A program made the position numbers and the translations under genes. Positions 14,001-27,799 of a stretch of DNA of 64,000 nt are shown in pieces (the first letter of the stretch is position 1; every line of letters starts with the position of its first letter). Below the pieces are notes generated by a model. That model did not search any database and had not been told where the DNA came from. It saw nothing but the letters and a program-made list of their open reading frames with translations. The stretch spans positions 62,001 through 126,000 of the forward strand of contig VWZS01008894.1 in assembly GCA_013397075.1 (NCBI GenBank), in the 5' to 3' direction. The stretch is from Rhabdornis inornatus. Taxonomy: Eukaryota > Chordata > Aves > Passeriformes > Rhabdornithidae.

Positions 14001-14917
14001 TGTATTGTACAGAGAAGCAGGACTTTCTTCTCTTTTGGGAGTCCTTTGAACTTGTATAAAGCAGCTATTCCCAAGTGATTACTTCCTTTCTCAATTGATG
14101 CAACAAAAGAGCATCACACAAAAAAAGAGCCCCACAGTCATTTTTCTTTTGAGCACACAGGTGATGCCGAAAACATTAATGCACATGTGCAAAAGCTCTC
14201 ATCTCTGGCTACTTTCTGATACCTATTAGCTTCACAGGAGAGTAAAGGAAAAGAGCATATTAGAGCTCCCTGCATCATCAGATTGAATGACTCTTTTCAC
14301 TTTTAGTATTGTTAAGATGCCGCTGGTAGCTGGAGAAAAAGGAAAGTGTACCTGTAGTTCTTCAAATTGTTACAGTTTAATGCAAAGTCTAGAAGGAAGT
14401 CTAAAGGGGGAAAAAATTCCACTTACTGGTAAGCACAAGTCACTGCTTTTCCCTGCCTTTCTGTACTACTCCAGAGAGGAAGACAAATGTCTTTCAGGCT
14501 TCTCCTTAATTTCCCTATCTAGGAATATCTTTGGCTCTATGTTGATGATTTCTGTAAATTCACATCTAGACATACAAGCAGAATACCTAGGAAAAATAGA
14601 TATTTAGTTATTGAATGGGTAGAGCTTTCTTTAATAAAAGTTGTGTCTCTACATTCAGTCTCACATCAATAGGGAAGTTTACACAAACCATCTGCCAGTG
14701 TCCCCATTTCTGTGCATGCTGATCAGCAGAAAACTTTAGATTACATCGGACATTTTTCAAAAAACATCCTCTCACTGTAGTAAATTCCAAAGAAATCGTA
14801 CTTAGTCTGGCTTCAGATTGGGTTAAAGCCACCTCCTGCCTTGTGATCCTCACTGCTAGTGCTACTGTGCATGTTAGATATAATTTAGCCACCAAATTCA
14901 AAAGTAGTTTCTGAAGC
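8061..14917. other. Non-coding unique DNA, 6.9 kb
   Basis: Long AT-rich stretch with only short chance open frames (up to about 100 codons, none with recognisable motifs). No CR1 tail or LTR was recognised. Occasional T or A homopolymers occur (for example about 8290-8300 and 13861-13869). I see no gene, RNA gene or convincing regulatory signal. Confidence 0.55.
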
Positions 14918-15253
14918 TGTTACTGCCTTCAATGAGCTGATGCCTACAGACCCGGACTTGCCCTGGTTTATTCTTAGTCCTCAAACTTCAGTTTGCATTC
15001 CTTTCTACACAGTGGCCTGTTATGAGAAGCAGGGCAGGGTGGTCCAAAATGTGACCCCACAGGCTGTGCAGCTGGGACACCTTTATAGCTAACAAGGTTA
15101 GCTAGGACACCTTCTCCCTTCCATTGGGGAAATTCTATAGCCCAGATTTCCACTTCTTGGGCAAGTTTTCCAATCAATAGGCCATTTTATAAGAGTTGGC
15201 TCTTATAGCTCTCTGCCCTGGCTACATTTCAGGTCAAACTTAGTGCCATTACA
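14918..15253 (-). mobile_element. LTR-like segment (candidate solo LTR)
   Basis: Read on the minus strand this 336-base segment begins TGTAATGG and ends AGTAACA, the TG...CA ends expected of an LTR. It carries a TATA box (GCTATAAAGG, TATAAA at 15082-15087) and, 115 bases downstream, AATAAA (14967-14972). The spacing suits a retroviral U3-R-U5 arrangement. Composition is richer in G+C than the flanks. Against it: the flanking 5-mers (GAAGC and AGTGT) are not a target-site duplication, no internal retroviral sequence adjoins, and I do not recall a named family with this sequence. The ends could be chance. Confidence 0.33.
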
Positions 15254-16459
15254 AGTGTTCATTTTGGCTTGAGGACCACAAGGCCTAATGGATTCCCATT
15301 TTCAGCAGATTTAGAGAGGTTTAAACTTCAGAAATTACAGTTCAAGTGCCTGATTCTTACATGACCTTACACATCTGTCAGCTGGAGCTCTAAATTTTTG
15401 GAGTATATGCTTCAATATAGCTTTATTTATAAACTAAACAGACAGTCCCAGATGAGAATACCTTAGGCTGCAGTAGGCTGAACTGAACTGAGTCCTTCTA
15501 AATTCAAATAATTTTTCATTATTTATCAAAAAGGCCATCAGAAGAAATACTCTTATATCTGCTTGTAAGAAGTTTACTTTCCCAGTTAACAGAAGACTAA
15601 ATTAGGTTGTCTCTTTCTTAAAATGTAAGTATCTCTGTGTTTGAAAACTGGAGATGGGAAATCATTAAAAAAAATTCTCAAATACAATTTTACTGATAAT
15701 TTATCCATTATTTTATGAATTCATTAATTAATTTGTCAAAATGCTAACATACATATCAATAAAGTGACTTATCAGCTTGTTTTCATCTTTTTCCAGAAGA
15801 AAAAGATAGGTTTGTTCTATCCAGATGAACTGCAAAAGTTACAGCAGTATCCAGCAGATATCCTTCAGATTAATATAATTATTCAGGCCTTAAAGGAAGC
15901 TGCAGATTTCTGATTCAAGATGAGACTGTAAACAGGAAATTATAATAGGGGAAAAAAGGCATTTGTACTGCTAAGAAAAACATGGATCCATTCCAAGCAT
16001 TCTGGACATTTTAACCATATCCTGATGGGCATGGTAAAATGAGGCAGAATGTAACTATTTTTCAGACACAAAATCAAATTGCCAGAAGTGTTATCAAGTC
16101 TGCTTTTCTCATCAGAACATGAAAAGCTAAAATGCTAAAAACATTCTTCTAATAATCAGCTACACACCTGTCTTTGAGATGTCAGCTTAGTATTGGTAAT
16201 TTTATCAATTGTCATCCCCTGTCTAAACTGCCTGTAGAGAAGAAGGTGACTGAGAAGTTTATGTTAAACAGCTGTTATGCCATCTGGCATCTTTGACTTC
16301 CATGACCCTTTTCAATCTGGCTTTCAGCCTAGGTAAGGTACAAAGACTATACTGGCTTAATTGGACTATGATCTACTCCTGGCAAAATACAGAGGTCACG
16401 TTTCCATGCTGATTATTGTAGATTTGTCAGCAACCTCTGCTAACATGAACCAGTAAGTT
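15254..16459. other. Non-coding unique DNA
   Basis: AT-rich sequence without recognised genes or repeats. Confidence 0.55.
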
Positions 16460-16870
16460 TTGCTGACTCATGTGCAGACACTGGCAAGGATGGCCAGAAA
16501 TCACTGCAGTGACCTCTCCTCTCCAGGAGGTCTCAGAGGGCAGTGCCCTACAATTGCTCCTCTGCCCAAAGGGCTCTCAGCACCAGGTTTTTCATCATTC
16601 CACTCTGCTGTCTTTCTTGTTCAATGTTTACATGAAGCTTCTCAGGGACAGAACAAGACCATTTGAGCCTGTCATTTCATCAGAACACACACAACATTTA
16701 CCTTTGTTCATTGTGTTTTTTCATCTGATGCAGATGGTCAAGTTGACTCATCTGCCAGCGCTGGAGGAGTTTGCAGATAGGGGCAGGCAGACTGGTTTAA
16801 ATCCTACTTTCACCACCTATTTAATTTTAAGAAAGATATTCATGAGTGGGAGAAAGCAGAAGGTGAGGCT
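16460..16870 (+). mobile_element. Ancient L3/CR1-like LINE reverse-transcriptase remnant
   Basis: A 143-codon frame (16470-16901) contains degenerate landmarks of the L3/CR1 clade RT in the right order. A glycine-serine block preceding LLSFLFNVYMKLL corresponds to the family's LLFNIYMKPLGE. It is followed by a decayed equivalent of HQYADDTQLY, where the nucleotide pattern TGTCATTTCATCAGAACACA still tracks the family's codons but the catalytic DD is lost. Then comes LEEFADRGRQTGLNPTFT, matching the family's LE..DWMR...LKLNP.KT. The order and spacing make chance similarity unlikely, although each block is eroded. It is much older looking than the other repeats and certainly inactive. The open frame itself is accidental, since frameshifts are hidden in it. 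Confidence 0.65.
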
Positions 16871-19832
16871 TAGCTTAGAATCTGATAAGCCACAGCTGTA
16901 GGTTTAAAGTTCAAAAGAATTATTTGGCTCAGTAATACAGAAAGGCCACTCACAAAAGAGCAGGAGAGCCACAGTTGGAAATTAAGAGAAAGTAAAACAG
17001 TGTTTTACTCTACAAGGAATATTGTAATCCTGAAAATATTAATTTAGCTATTTACCCTATTACCAGACCTTTCTGATAAACTTCTAAAATACATGTTTAG
17101 TAGTATATATTGGCCTTTTTTTTTTTTTTTTAATTATACACATTTCTTGAGTTTCCAAACCAGGAGTTTCATACTTGAAGCTTCTTATGAGATACTAAAC
17201 AAAGCAGTAGACACTGCTGGAAAATCAAAACTGCCAGTCATTACTTGCTAATAAAAAGGATACTAATTATTTATGAGAAGTTTGAGCAATTATTCAATTA
17301 TTTTAACTTAGATTATAAATAATTCACTACTGAATCAAAAAATACACCTAGTTTTTCCACTGACCTCTCTGCTGAAATAAAGGTATTACTATTATCAATC
17401 TATTAGACTTCCTTCACAGATCTTGGAAATAACTTTGCATCACATCATAAAGCACAGGGGGGAAGCGGCAACATCTGAGCTGTATTATGTTTGTCAGTAA
17501 TGGCTTTCCAATGAAATTTGCCATTTCTTCTGCAGAACTGTTCTACACATATCACCTTAGGAGCTAAGCAGTGTTTAAACCTAACAGCCTCAACATTTAC
17601 TGAAATTTCATATTGAAATGTGCACCCTGAAGCAGAGCTTTACATAAATACAATCTACAGAGCAAACTATTTTAAAAATAATAAGCAAGCACACTGCAGA
17701 TAGCATGCCCCAAAACAACCATTACCTTAAAAAGAACACATTTAGAAGCAGGTTTTTAGACTGTACCCAAGACCAGACATTTGCCTGTTTGTTATTTTAC
17801 TCATACACTATCCCACATGCATTTATGCATTATTCTATTTGAACCAATGTTCTTATTTCTCCTCCAAAGCCTCTCCTGCCCTGTGCTTTGTTGCAGCAGG
17901 CCTAAGGTATCAGTGGCTATGAAGTGCCAAAGGATCCTGCAGAAGGTAAGAGCAGAGACCTCAGGATGATGTGGGAGAAAGTAAAACACAACAAAGGGTC
18001 TGGGCCCTCACAAGTGCAGAACAGAGTGGAAACCACCCAGCCTCTTTACTGTGCACTCCTGCTGTGAGGTTTTAATCTTCTCTAATTCAAGTATTTCTAG
18101 CAACAACTAAAAAAGCCCCTCCAAAGTCTTACTTCCTCTTGTGAGATCTGAGGAACAAAAGTCTAGAAAACTCTTAGTGACTGAAAACTTCTATGTCTTC
18201 AGACAAGTGACAGAGTGTGCTTCTCTGTTCTTTAACCAATTTTATATGGGAAAAACTGAAAGGTAAAGCATATGAAGCTTACAGTCTATAGGAGGAGAAA
18301 AATTTTTAGAGTTCCTTGAACAATACTGACAAAGATGGCCAGACAAATACCATTTGGCCACCCCTTTATCTTAAGAAATCAAGCAATGATGTTATCTGAG
18401 CAACATTATGTCCTTCCAAACCATTTGAGCATTTTTTTCATACATTTGACTTTATAAATAGTCATTGGAGATATTCAGGTTTGGAAGCAGCACTGCAAGC
18501 ACAAAGTAGAATTTGAGCACAAACGTGGTTCAGTCTATTGGATTTGACAAGACCTGCTATATACAACAAAACCATTATTCTTCCTCAGCCCAATATTTAC
18601 ACGTTTGTTTTTGGCCATACTGAACTACAATACTTCAAATCAAATAGTACTTTTTTATTTTTTCCTCCTGAAAGTAAAGCAAGATTATTATCAATATATA
18701 AAATATATTCCATTTTCCTGCAAAAAATTACACAAGTGGGTATCTAGTATAGATAAGGCATACCAGGGAGTATATCTGTTTCTTGCACACAATACAAAGT
18801 TATTTCTAGACTTATTTCATTACAATTACAAAAAAAAAAAATTAAAAGGTAAGCTATTAAGACAATATAAAAAAAAATAGTCAAAGTAGTACATGAATAT
18901 GAAAAACTAGTTAAGATTAATGTAAAAGATTTCCAGACATGGAAGAACAGACATGAGAGGCATCAGCTTGCTCCTGTTACTGATTCTATGCATTAATCAT
19001 GAAGACATGATAAAAGCCTTTTAGTGACCAAGATACTAGCTTAGAGAAAAGTGATTTTAGAAGATAAAGATTTCCTTTTTCCTCCTGGTGTCACTACAGA
19101 GCTGAGTTAAAGTTGAGTGCCTCAAGTCTCTGCTTCTGTAATTTAAATCTATTTCAAGACTTCTTTCTAAAACACATTGTAAATATATTTTTAAAAAATT
19201 ATCCTTGCCTATCTTTTTTTTAAATGAATACTGTTGCCTAAGTTCACAGTTTTGAAAGGTCTTAACTATTTTTTAAATTTTGAATGACAACACCTTTCTT
19301 CTCCTCCCACCCCAAATTCCGCATTTTCCACTTTATTTTTGTTTATCTTATCTTTCTATGTATGTCTTTACATGAAAGAAGAATTTACTCATTTGAAATC
19401 TCATTAGTTAAGACATGAGTTTATTGGTCCTTTAGAGAATTCCATTGCCCTATGTATGCCAGAAAGCTTCAGTTTTCTATAGCACCTTTTTAGTGAAGAA
19501 ATCAGTACTTAATTATTTTGCTTCTACGTTGATGAAGTAGTGTAAAATGTCCAACAGAATTCATAAGGAGAAAATTTATCAACTTTAATTTTGAAAGTAG
19601 TTAACTGTTAAGATGCAACCTCAGTTCAACATGTTTAAAATGAACAAAACTTATACTCCCACCTATATATTTGATAGCAGGCAATTTTAAACATTTACAG
19701 TTACTTTAAGCAACCAACTAATGGAACTTCAAAGCCTTCAGGAAGAAATCAAGGCAGGCTTCTAATTCACTGACTATATAACAAACATGAGAAAAGCAGC
19801 AAATTATAGTGATAGCTTGAATAATATTAGTT
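16871..19832. other. Non-coding unique DNA
   Basis: AT-rich sequence with a 16-base T run at 17116-17131 and an A run at about 18830-18842. No gene or dispersed repeat was recognised. Confidence 0.55.
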
Positions 19833-19870
19833 TTAGTTAGAAATGTACTGCATTAGTTAGACATGTACTG
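19833..19870 (+). repeat. Two-copy tandem duplication
   Basis: TTAGTTAGAAATGTACTG is followed after two bases by TTAGTTAGACATGTACTG, differing at one position. This is a small, fairly recent local duplication, probably from replication slippage. Confidence 0.8.
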
Positions 19871-22800
19871 TGCAAATAAATTATTTAAGAATTCTAATTA
19901 AAGACTATTAAGAATTAAAAGACCTTTATTTTTCTTTTGAAAACTTCAAGTTTCCATCCTGCTATTAATATTCAAGCTTTTATCATTCCTACTAAAAGAG
20001 TTGAGTAGTGCAGTGTGCAAATCCACTTTCCATCAGAATACACAGTCAACTCTTCTACTGCTGTAAACCTGAGATTCAAAAGTCTCATCTACAACACAAT
20101 TACATATCAAAATAATAAAATATCTATATTTAAAAAATATTTTAAATACCTAGCAACGTGAAGTTAACTCAGTTATAGTATTTATTACAGAAGTTGATGT
20201 CATTTTTTTTTAAAGCACTGACATTCAGTACCAAATATAAAGGAAATTCGAGCCCTCTTTGAAGACAGACAGGGCCACACAGTCTCCTACTTGCACACAG
20301 GAGCAGATATTCCTGCAACATGAGTGACAAAACTAAAGATAGAAGCCAAGGAAAAGCCAGGTGAAAAGGAGCCCTTCAAATATTGTTCGTCATTTATTCT
20401 ATTAAATTGAACATTTATATATCTATATGCTTATACTGATAGTATTTAATTCATAATCAATTTTACAAGTAAAAGTAGTTTTTATATTTTAACTAAGACT
20501 TTGCGTCTTGTAACTGCAGTTTTAACTTTGTTTCTAGTTATCACTTTCTCCCAGAAATGTCTCTGCCTAAGGAAAGTTTTCAATAGGGTCTTCATCTGGG
20601 AAAGTCAGCCTTTGGTCAGACAGGACTCAGTGTTGGTTTAACTTATGTCTACCTCATCCAAGTTACAGGAAATTGAGATGATGTGTAGGGGGAAAATAAA
20701 AAACCAAAAAAACAACTTGGCCTGATGATGTGATTTTTTACAGCATGGATAAACAGATAAAGCAGTAAGGTAACAGTTCTGAGTATCAAGAGATTGAATA
20801 AAGTTTCCTATTTTCTGTGAATGGGGTATTTTGTCCCCAACTCCAGTAGCAAAGAAGCATCATAATTTATGTTGTTTGTTTGTTTTTGTTTTTTGGGTTT
20901 TTTTTTTCCATTCTGATTAGTACAAAGAGGGTTAAACACTGCTGGTTAGTGAATTAATATGTTCAAGATTGTATGAATTAGAAACTTTAGCTAGTGAAAT
21001 ATTTTCCAATTTTAAAAACAGTTATTGGCTGAATGCTCTACACTTCTCAATATCATACTCAATAATTTACATAAAAATTGTATTGACACTTACAGGTTAT
21101 ATATATATATGGAAGATACTTCTAAGTGCACACTTTGAACATATTAGCATTTCAAGTGATAAAAGAACTGCAGAAGTTACAACTTTTAAGTCCAAGCATA
21201 TCAGCAATATCATTTAAGGAAAGTGGTTTTAAAATGAAAAATTGCAGTAAATGTAGTGCCATATCATTCAAGAAATCAGTCATCACATCCTGAAGGCAGC
21301 CAGTAATGAAGTGCTTGTCTTAATCCCATTTATAGGGCTGCATTGGGAGTGACTGGCAATGTCCATCTTTATGTGTAACAGAATTGGTAGAAATACACAG
21401 AACATGTGCATTGTTCTGATACTGAACGTTGTCCAGGCCTATTAAAAATCGTCACACATTTTTGGCTTGCCTAGTTGTTAACCCACTTGGATAGATGACA
21501 GCTGCATCTACAAATGCCCAATGGATATTAATGCTTCCACTGCTAAGTGCAAAGAACTGTTGAAATTGATTTCTTGTAATTTTAAAGACTGAGCCATTCT
21601 TATAAGAGAAAAAAGGAATTAAACCCCCTAAATGAAAGCTATGCAAAGTACACATCAAAAAGCATGGATCCTCCAATTTGCAACTCCTTTCCATGAGGGA
21701 GACCTGACATCACAAGGTTGAAAAAAAATTAAAAAATAGAAAGTGAGATGGAAAAACAGAGTTAATCTAGATATTTATTTAAATACAGATTGGGTTTTCG
21801 TTGTTCTCTATTTGTATCTATACAAAGTTTTTCAAGTCCTTTTATTCTGCAATCTTGTTAAGGGGAAAAAAACCCCAACTAACCAACCAAAAAACAAAAC
21901 AAACAAAACAAAACAAAACAAAAAAAAAAAAAAAGAAAAAAAAAGAAAGAAAAAAAAACCCCACTTCTAATTTTTTTAGTTACTTCATGTTAAACAAGCC
22001 TGAATTAAAGTCAACATCTAACTTCATGACAGTCTGTTCCTGAATTCAGTGGCTCAGGAGACTTGAGTTCAGAACTGCTTTGCATAGACATCAGAACATC
22101 TACGCATCAAATACATACAAAGAACATCCTACTTGTGATTAGAGTCAATATGCTTTATAATGATTAATTCCAGATTTTTTTAAGTATGGAAACCTATATA
22201 TCTTTAATATTTTGATGCCAAAATCCACTTGCCTGTGAACAAAGTTATCCTAAGTAATCTCAGCATTTAATTTCATGAGAGCTATCATATTATTCAAACA
22301 TAAGCACAAAAACAACTTGTTCCCATAAACTCTGAACTAACACAGCTTGGAAAGACTTAATATTTCCTTTACTTGATGCTGCCTTTCAAACATTAACTTG
22401 AAATTCATGTCCCCTTCAGAAAACTGGGCTTTTTATCTGATTCACCATAATATTACTACTGCTGTTAATCTGCCTTAATATATTGTTCATCAACGTGAGG
22501 CATTTCCAATTGCAAAAAGTAACCCATTCTCCATCCCAACTTCATATTCCAGCAAGTAAGATTTCATCTCAAATATTTAAACTGGCAATTTGGCTTAAGT
22601 TTTGAGTCTCTAGTAAAGAATTATTTTAAAGCTCTGAGCTTATGTAACCAAAAATTAAGACAAAAGAAGAGGTAAGAAGAAAAACTCATATGATGACTTT
22701 TTTTTTTTTTTTTGAGATAGAGGGTTTTTTGTATTCCTCGAACTAACCTATACTACTTATATATAAAGTTTGGAATAGCTGTAGTGAAAATTTAAATTTC

Positions 22801-23532
22801 CAGACTATAAACTTATAAATCTCTTTAAGAGATATGGATTCATTGTTTCATTTATGTCAGAAGTTGGTGAGTTCAGACAATTTTCAGAGATAAACCTTAA
22901 GTGTTTGTCCACTAATATCTCTGATGACAGATTCAGTTAAAGCTCCACTGTGAGAAAATATTTCTTTCTCGGACTTGGCATGAAAATGGACTATACAAAG
23001 TATTGGAAAGAACACTGAGCTGTTTTGCCAGTATTAAAATAAACCTCTCTTGTCACCAGTAATATTTCCTATTCTAAGCACAGCCAGTGCCTAGCAGGGA
23101 TTCTTCAAGTCATGTCCCACTCCTCATACCAGTAAGATATTATGAGTGGAGGGGCAGGAGGAAGGAAAACCTCTTTGCCTTCCATGTTAGCCAAGAAATG
23201 AAAAAGCCAATGAGCAACTATCTTCTTTAATGATGAAATACCCAGGCAAATCATTGTGAGAGTGCAATGTCACAGACACATTTCATGGTATACACTTTAA
23301 TATTTTTTAAGTAATGCACACATGAGGAACACTGAGAGCAGAAGTCGCTGTGCTATTCCTTCCCCCACTGTTGCCATTTTCTCCTGGGACACTGGTAACA
23401 GTCAAAAAGGTTTGAGAAAGTACCCTTAAAATAATATTTATGTCTGCACTGAGTTCATCAGTGGCAGAAGCTGGAGAATATAGAATGTCAGCTCACGTGT
23501 CTGATAAGGTATGCAGTTTATGTGAGCAATTA
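19871..23532. other. Non-coding unique DNA with low-complexity tracts
   Basis: AT-rich with no gene recognised. It holds a TTTG/T-rich tract (20871-20908), a short (TA)n (21099-21110), a long A-rich/(CAAAA)n tract (21882-21958, listed separately) and a 16-base T run (22698-22713). Confidence 0.55.
21882..21958 (+). repeat. A-rich / (CAAAA)n low-complexity tract
   Basis: Units of AACC and then CAAAA grade into an uninterrupted A run and AAAG repeats. Two overlapping lysine-rich open frames here are products of this low complexity, not genes. No retroelement body adjoins that would make it a poly(A) tail. Confidence 0.85.
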
Positions 23533-23636
23533 ATAGAATCACAGAATCGTTAAGGTTGAAAAAGGAGTCCAAGATTATGGAGCCAAACCAGCAGTGCCAT
23601 GTTCACCACCAAACCATGCCCTGACCGGGCATTAAA
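23533..23636 (-). mobile_element. CR1 LINE, 3'-end fragment
   Basis: The + strand reads ATAGAATCACAGAATCGTTA, then AGGTTG..AAGGAGTCCAAGATTATGG and CATGTTCACCACCAAACCATG. This is the reverse complement of the avian CR1 3' end, including the GGACATGGTTTAGTGGGCATGG-like block. Orientation is minus. The fragment is about 100 bases with mild divergence and no coding region. Confidence 0.88.
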
Positions 23637-26600
23637 CAAGCTGGTATTATGTAAAGGTATAAAATCATACCATTCAGGAGAACTTGGGAGTCAAAAGTGG
23701 CAATTATTTTGTCAGAAGAAGAAAAGACAATCTGGAGGTGCAAATAGTAAAAAATAGATATTATTTCAATGGAAAAAATATTCAATGGAAAAATAAAAGT
23801 TACCCAAGATACAGGAGACTTAAGCAGAAAAAAATATATAAAATTAGCAAGGCATTTATCACTATTTTCCAGTGCTTACGTAAATTAATCTATAAGACCC
23901 CAGTGAAAATAAGTTTTCCATGCACAACTTGCCAAAACAAATTAAAATTTCATTAATGCTTTGGGATTTTGCCAAAGAAGTATTAACTAAACAGCTTTAT
24001 GTTTGTGGCATGAGCATGAGATATTTAGGCCAATGAGCTATAGAATGACAGGGCAAAACTCAGTCTTTTCTCTCATCATTTGCATTGTACATACCCATTA
24101 AAATGGATGTGGACAAATAAATACTATTTTTGAGGAAGGGAAGAACATTTTTCCATGTTTTACCTACTCAGTGCATAAGTACCTTCCTCCTGCACATCTC
24201 TTCTATGATACCTCTCCATCTTAACTGCACTGATCACACTTCCCCAGGTCCACTTCACTTTTTAAGTACCCTCTTTAAAATGCCAGAAGTGTCTTTTTCT
24301 TTTTCATTTCCTTCCTTTCTGTTTTTATTGTTACTTCTCAACTTTGCAGTATTTTAAGGGATTCTATCTCATCATATATGTGAATTTTTGTGCTTGAACC
24401 TTTTGCCCCTTTCTGTTCTCCCTGTGCCTGTGACTGAGACAAACCCCGTGGAAAGGGGGGCAGGTAAAATACTCTTTTTGCTTTGAATATACTGCTTTAG
24501 CCTTCCTGATCTGAACAACTAATAAAACATTTTTGTTTTAAGCTCACACAAATGGAATCAGATTTTGTTTCAAAGAACTGAATCATCTGCTTCTCAAGCA
24601 TAATCAATCTCCTACAGGAAAACCAGGTATTTATCTGCTACACTTCTTTGTACACTCTATTTATCAATCATATATCTTCACATGGTTTCAGGTCTCAGCT
24701 TTGACTTAGATTTTTGGCTGTAGACTTTAAAAATTTTTTCATCTATCAACTTCCAACCAGTAAACCAGAAATTATGCAACTTCTCTGGATTTTCTGCCAC
24801 CAGTTTTAAAACAGAGCTGCAGGATTGATGCTTGCTACAGTTTTAAAGCCAGTTTCCCAAAACTTTTCTGGAATTGCATTCTGTGCTTATTTTCCTTAGG
24901 ATGCTATGATTTATTGGTCAATTTTAACCCAGCCTGAGAGAAGGATAGAGATATCAAAAAGACCAACTTTCTACACGCTTGCTGAAAAATCAGTAGGAGC
25001 CTGAAAAACTGATAAAGGGAAAATATCCACTTAAATATTTCCAACTTGAAAAGGCAAGTGTTACTTCAATAGTCAGCTGTGTCTTCTGGGTTCCCAATGA
25101 CAACAAATATCCTTGCTAAGCAGGCAAATGATTTACCCTTAATTAAGGGACACAAGGACAAGCCTTGAAAAGGCAGAGAATGGATAATTGGGCAACGGGA
25201 TTTCAAAGGGAATAAAGCAAGAGATGGAACTACTGCAGTACAAGGATCAAGGAAAATAGACTTTCCTTTCTACACTTCCTGTTCTCTACCTCCTGGTGGG
25301 ATATCTCACCTTGATTGAGATACCAGGCCTAACGCCAGCAAGGGGCAAATTCTTTGACAAAGCAGATTTCTCTACTGTCCTGCATGACAGATAAAGAAAC
25401 ACGAAGGAAAACATTTGTTTCTTTTTTGTCAAAAACTATAGAAAACCCATGTATTCTTATAATATAAGGAAATTCCCCATTTGTGGATGAGAAGTGTATT
25501 GTGTTGGAGAGATCTCCAATATAAACATTATTTTCACTCACAGAAGTTTTTTCGAAGTTTTCCTTGTTATAAACATGAGTCTAACTTCTTCTGAATTTTT
25601 CTGAATTTTAACTTTCTAAGTGTGCCAGATGACTTCCATTCATGCAGACTACTATGGACCCTTAACCATTTTCAAATACTAGGAATTCAAAGATTTTTTT
25701 TTCAGGTAACTCTTCAGCCCGCTACTATTTTCATGCCATTATCTTGATCCAGATGTGTAGTTTATTTAAATATTCTGGACCTCTTACTTTCATTGCCCTA
25801 ACAGATATTGTTCTGTGATCATACAGTTGACCACATGATTACCAATAATTTAAAACTTAGAAAGGAAAAATATAAAACATTCCAGCCTCATATTTTTCAC
25901 CCACTATTTCCTTATTCACTTGGGTAGGCACTGGAACCATAGTTTCCTTTAGCTTACCCTGTCTTTAAATGTGAGTCAGAATAGTTCCACAAATCTTAAT
26001 ATTTCTTATCCAAAAATTCTTATGTTATTATTTTATATCCATTCCCAACAATATGTACCTCCATGTTCCTCTGCAATTACATTCTGATTTTCAGGTCACC
26101 AAAAAGCCCTGGTAAATGATATATGTTGGGTATCTTTCTATTCTTTTCAACACCAGACAGGCCATTAGTTTGCTTTTTAGGATGTTCTCTTTCCAAAACT
26201 GCCCTATGACCCTACGTTCTTTTGTTCCAAGTAAGTTTTCCTCACAGAATTCTTCATACACCAAGTAACAGATCCTAACTTCAACTCATAATATTAACTT
26301 AATAGATTTGTTTTGTTTTTAATCCAAATTTTTATTGTTCTAAAGATTTTATTTATCTAGAAATGTTATCTTGGCTCTCACAACCACTTCTATCCTAACT
26401 ATTAAAATTTTTAATTGTAGCTAGTTCCTCAAGAAGCAAGTCCTAAAATTACTTCATCCTCAGAGTTATTCCAAAAGCAGATCTGCTCACGTTCTGTATG
26501 GGCATGTTACTTAATTCTGTGATACTGAAGTCCTTTTTGTGTATTCAGAGAGATTGCAACAGCAGCAAAGTTTACCCATGGACAAGTTACCACTGAACAC

Positions 26601-27799
26601 ATTGCAAAATTCTACATCAATGCCTGTTGAGTGGAGAAAACTCTTTTCTAAAAACCAGAACTGTTCAAATAAAAATCCAAGATGTGATATAAAAAACAAA
26701 GACCAAAAGTGCTTTGAGTAATAAAGATGATTAATTCTCACAACATAAGGTGAGAAGTGAAAACAGAAATTACAGCACTGACATAGGACAGCATCTGCAT
26801 TTTTCTTAGTACAGTCTGTCCCTAAGCAATCCTTTAGCAATGTGGAACTGTAACAGGGTCCAGGTGAACAAAAAAAAAGGTGATAATTAAGTAATTAAGC
26901 ACCATCTTGCTCTTCAGCCTGTGATGTGCTTGATGTATTCAGTGAGACTAACACATTACCTCCTGTGACATCCAGGATCTCACTACAACTTCCAGTCATG
27001 TTGACAGTAGAGCACTCAGGTAGCTCCATATGCACAAAGTGAAACAATATTAATTGTAAAGCATGACTGAAACATAACTGCAGGGCCAACTATCTGTAGC
27101 TGATGCAAACCAAGAAACAGTGAAAACATTATTTCATTCTTTCTTTAATTTCCTTTGGCAGTTTAAATAAAGGCCATAATTTTCAATTTTTACCCTACTG
27201 ACAATTGAAAAAACTATAAGCACTGCTTTCTTCACAAGCAAGACACTGACACTCAAATTATGAATTAGGATTTTACTACTTTGATGACCTCATTCTCAAG
27301 TTTTCTTCATGCAATCCACTCTTGGGAGAATGTTCTGGGGCTGCCTGTGTAATTTATAGCCAGGCAAAGTGTAAATGATAAACCTCTAGCAGTGTTTCAC
27401 ACAAGGAGATAATTACAATCTAACACTGGTTTGCATCCACTGTGAATAGGTGTAAATAACTGAAGAAGATATGAGCTTATGGCAAATACAGTAAATACCT
27501 TTTATTTTCCATGAGTCTTTAGTTCGATGTATTGAGAGGTTGAAACCAACTGCATATCATCAATACAAAATAGTAATATTTAAGATTAATATCTACTGTA
27601 AAAACTCTAAAGGAACTTTTTTTTTAAAATTAATATCCATAATCATCTTTGTATATATATTCATAGGGATTTTATTTGTTTCATTAATAATGCTCTAAGA
27701 ATGATGATAATCACATTTCTCAGTTGAACTCTGATGTTGTCACCTTTTTCATTTTTTTTTTTTGCCTGCTGACTCATTCTTTCTACATCACAAAAAGAA
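23637..27799. other. Non-coding unique DNA, 4.2 kb
   Basis: AT-rich DNA with no recognisable gene, RNA or repeat family. Short open frames are all without motif support. Confidence 0.55.

Noticed and set aside
14608..14901. 97-codon minus-strand frame
   Set aside because: No recognisable motif; length expected by chance in a window of this size.
16470..16901. 143-codon frame as an intact gene
   Set aside because: Its conserved blocks are those of a decayed LINE RT with the catalytic residues lost, so the open frame is accidental.
21743..22043. Two overlapping lysine-rich frames
   Set aside because: Products of the A-rich/(CAAAA)n tract at 21882-21958.
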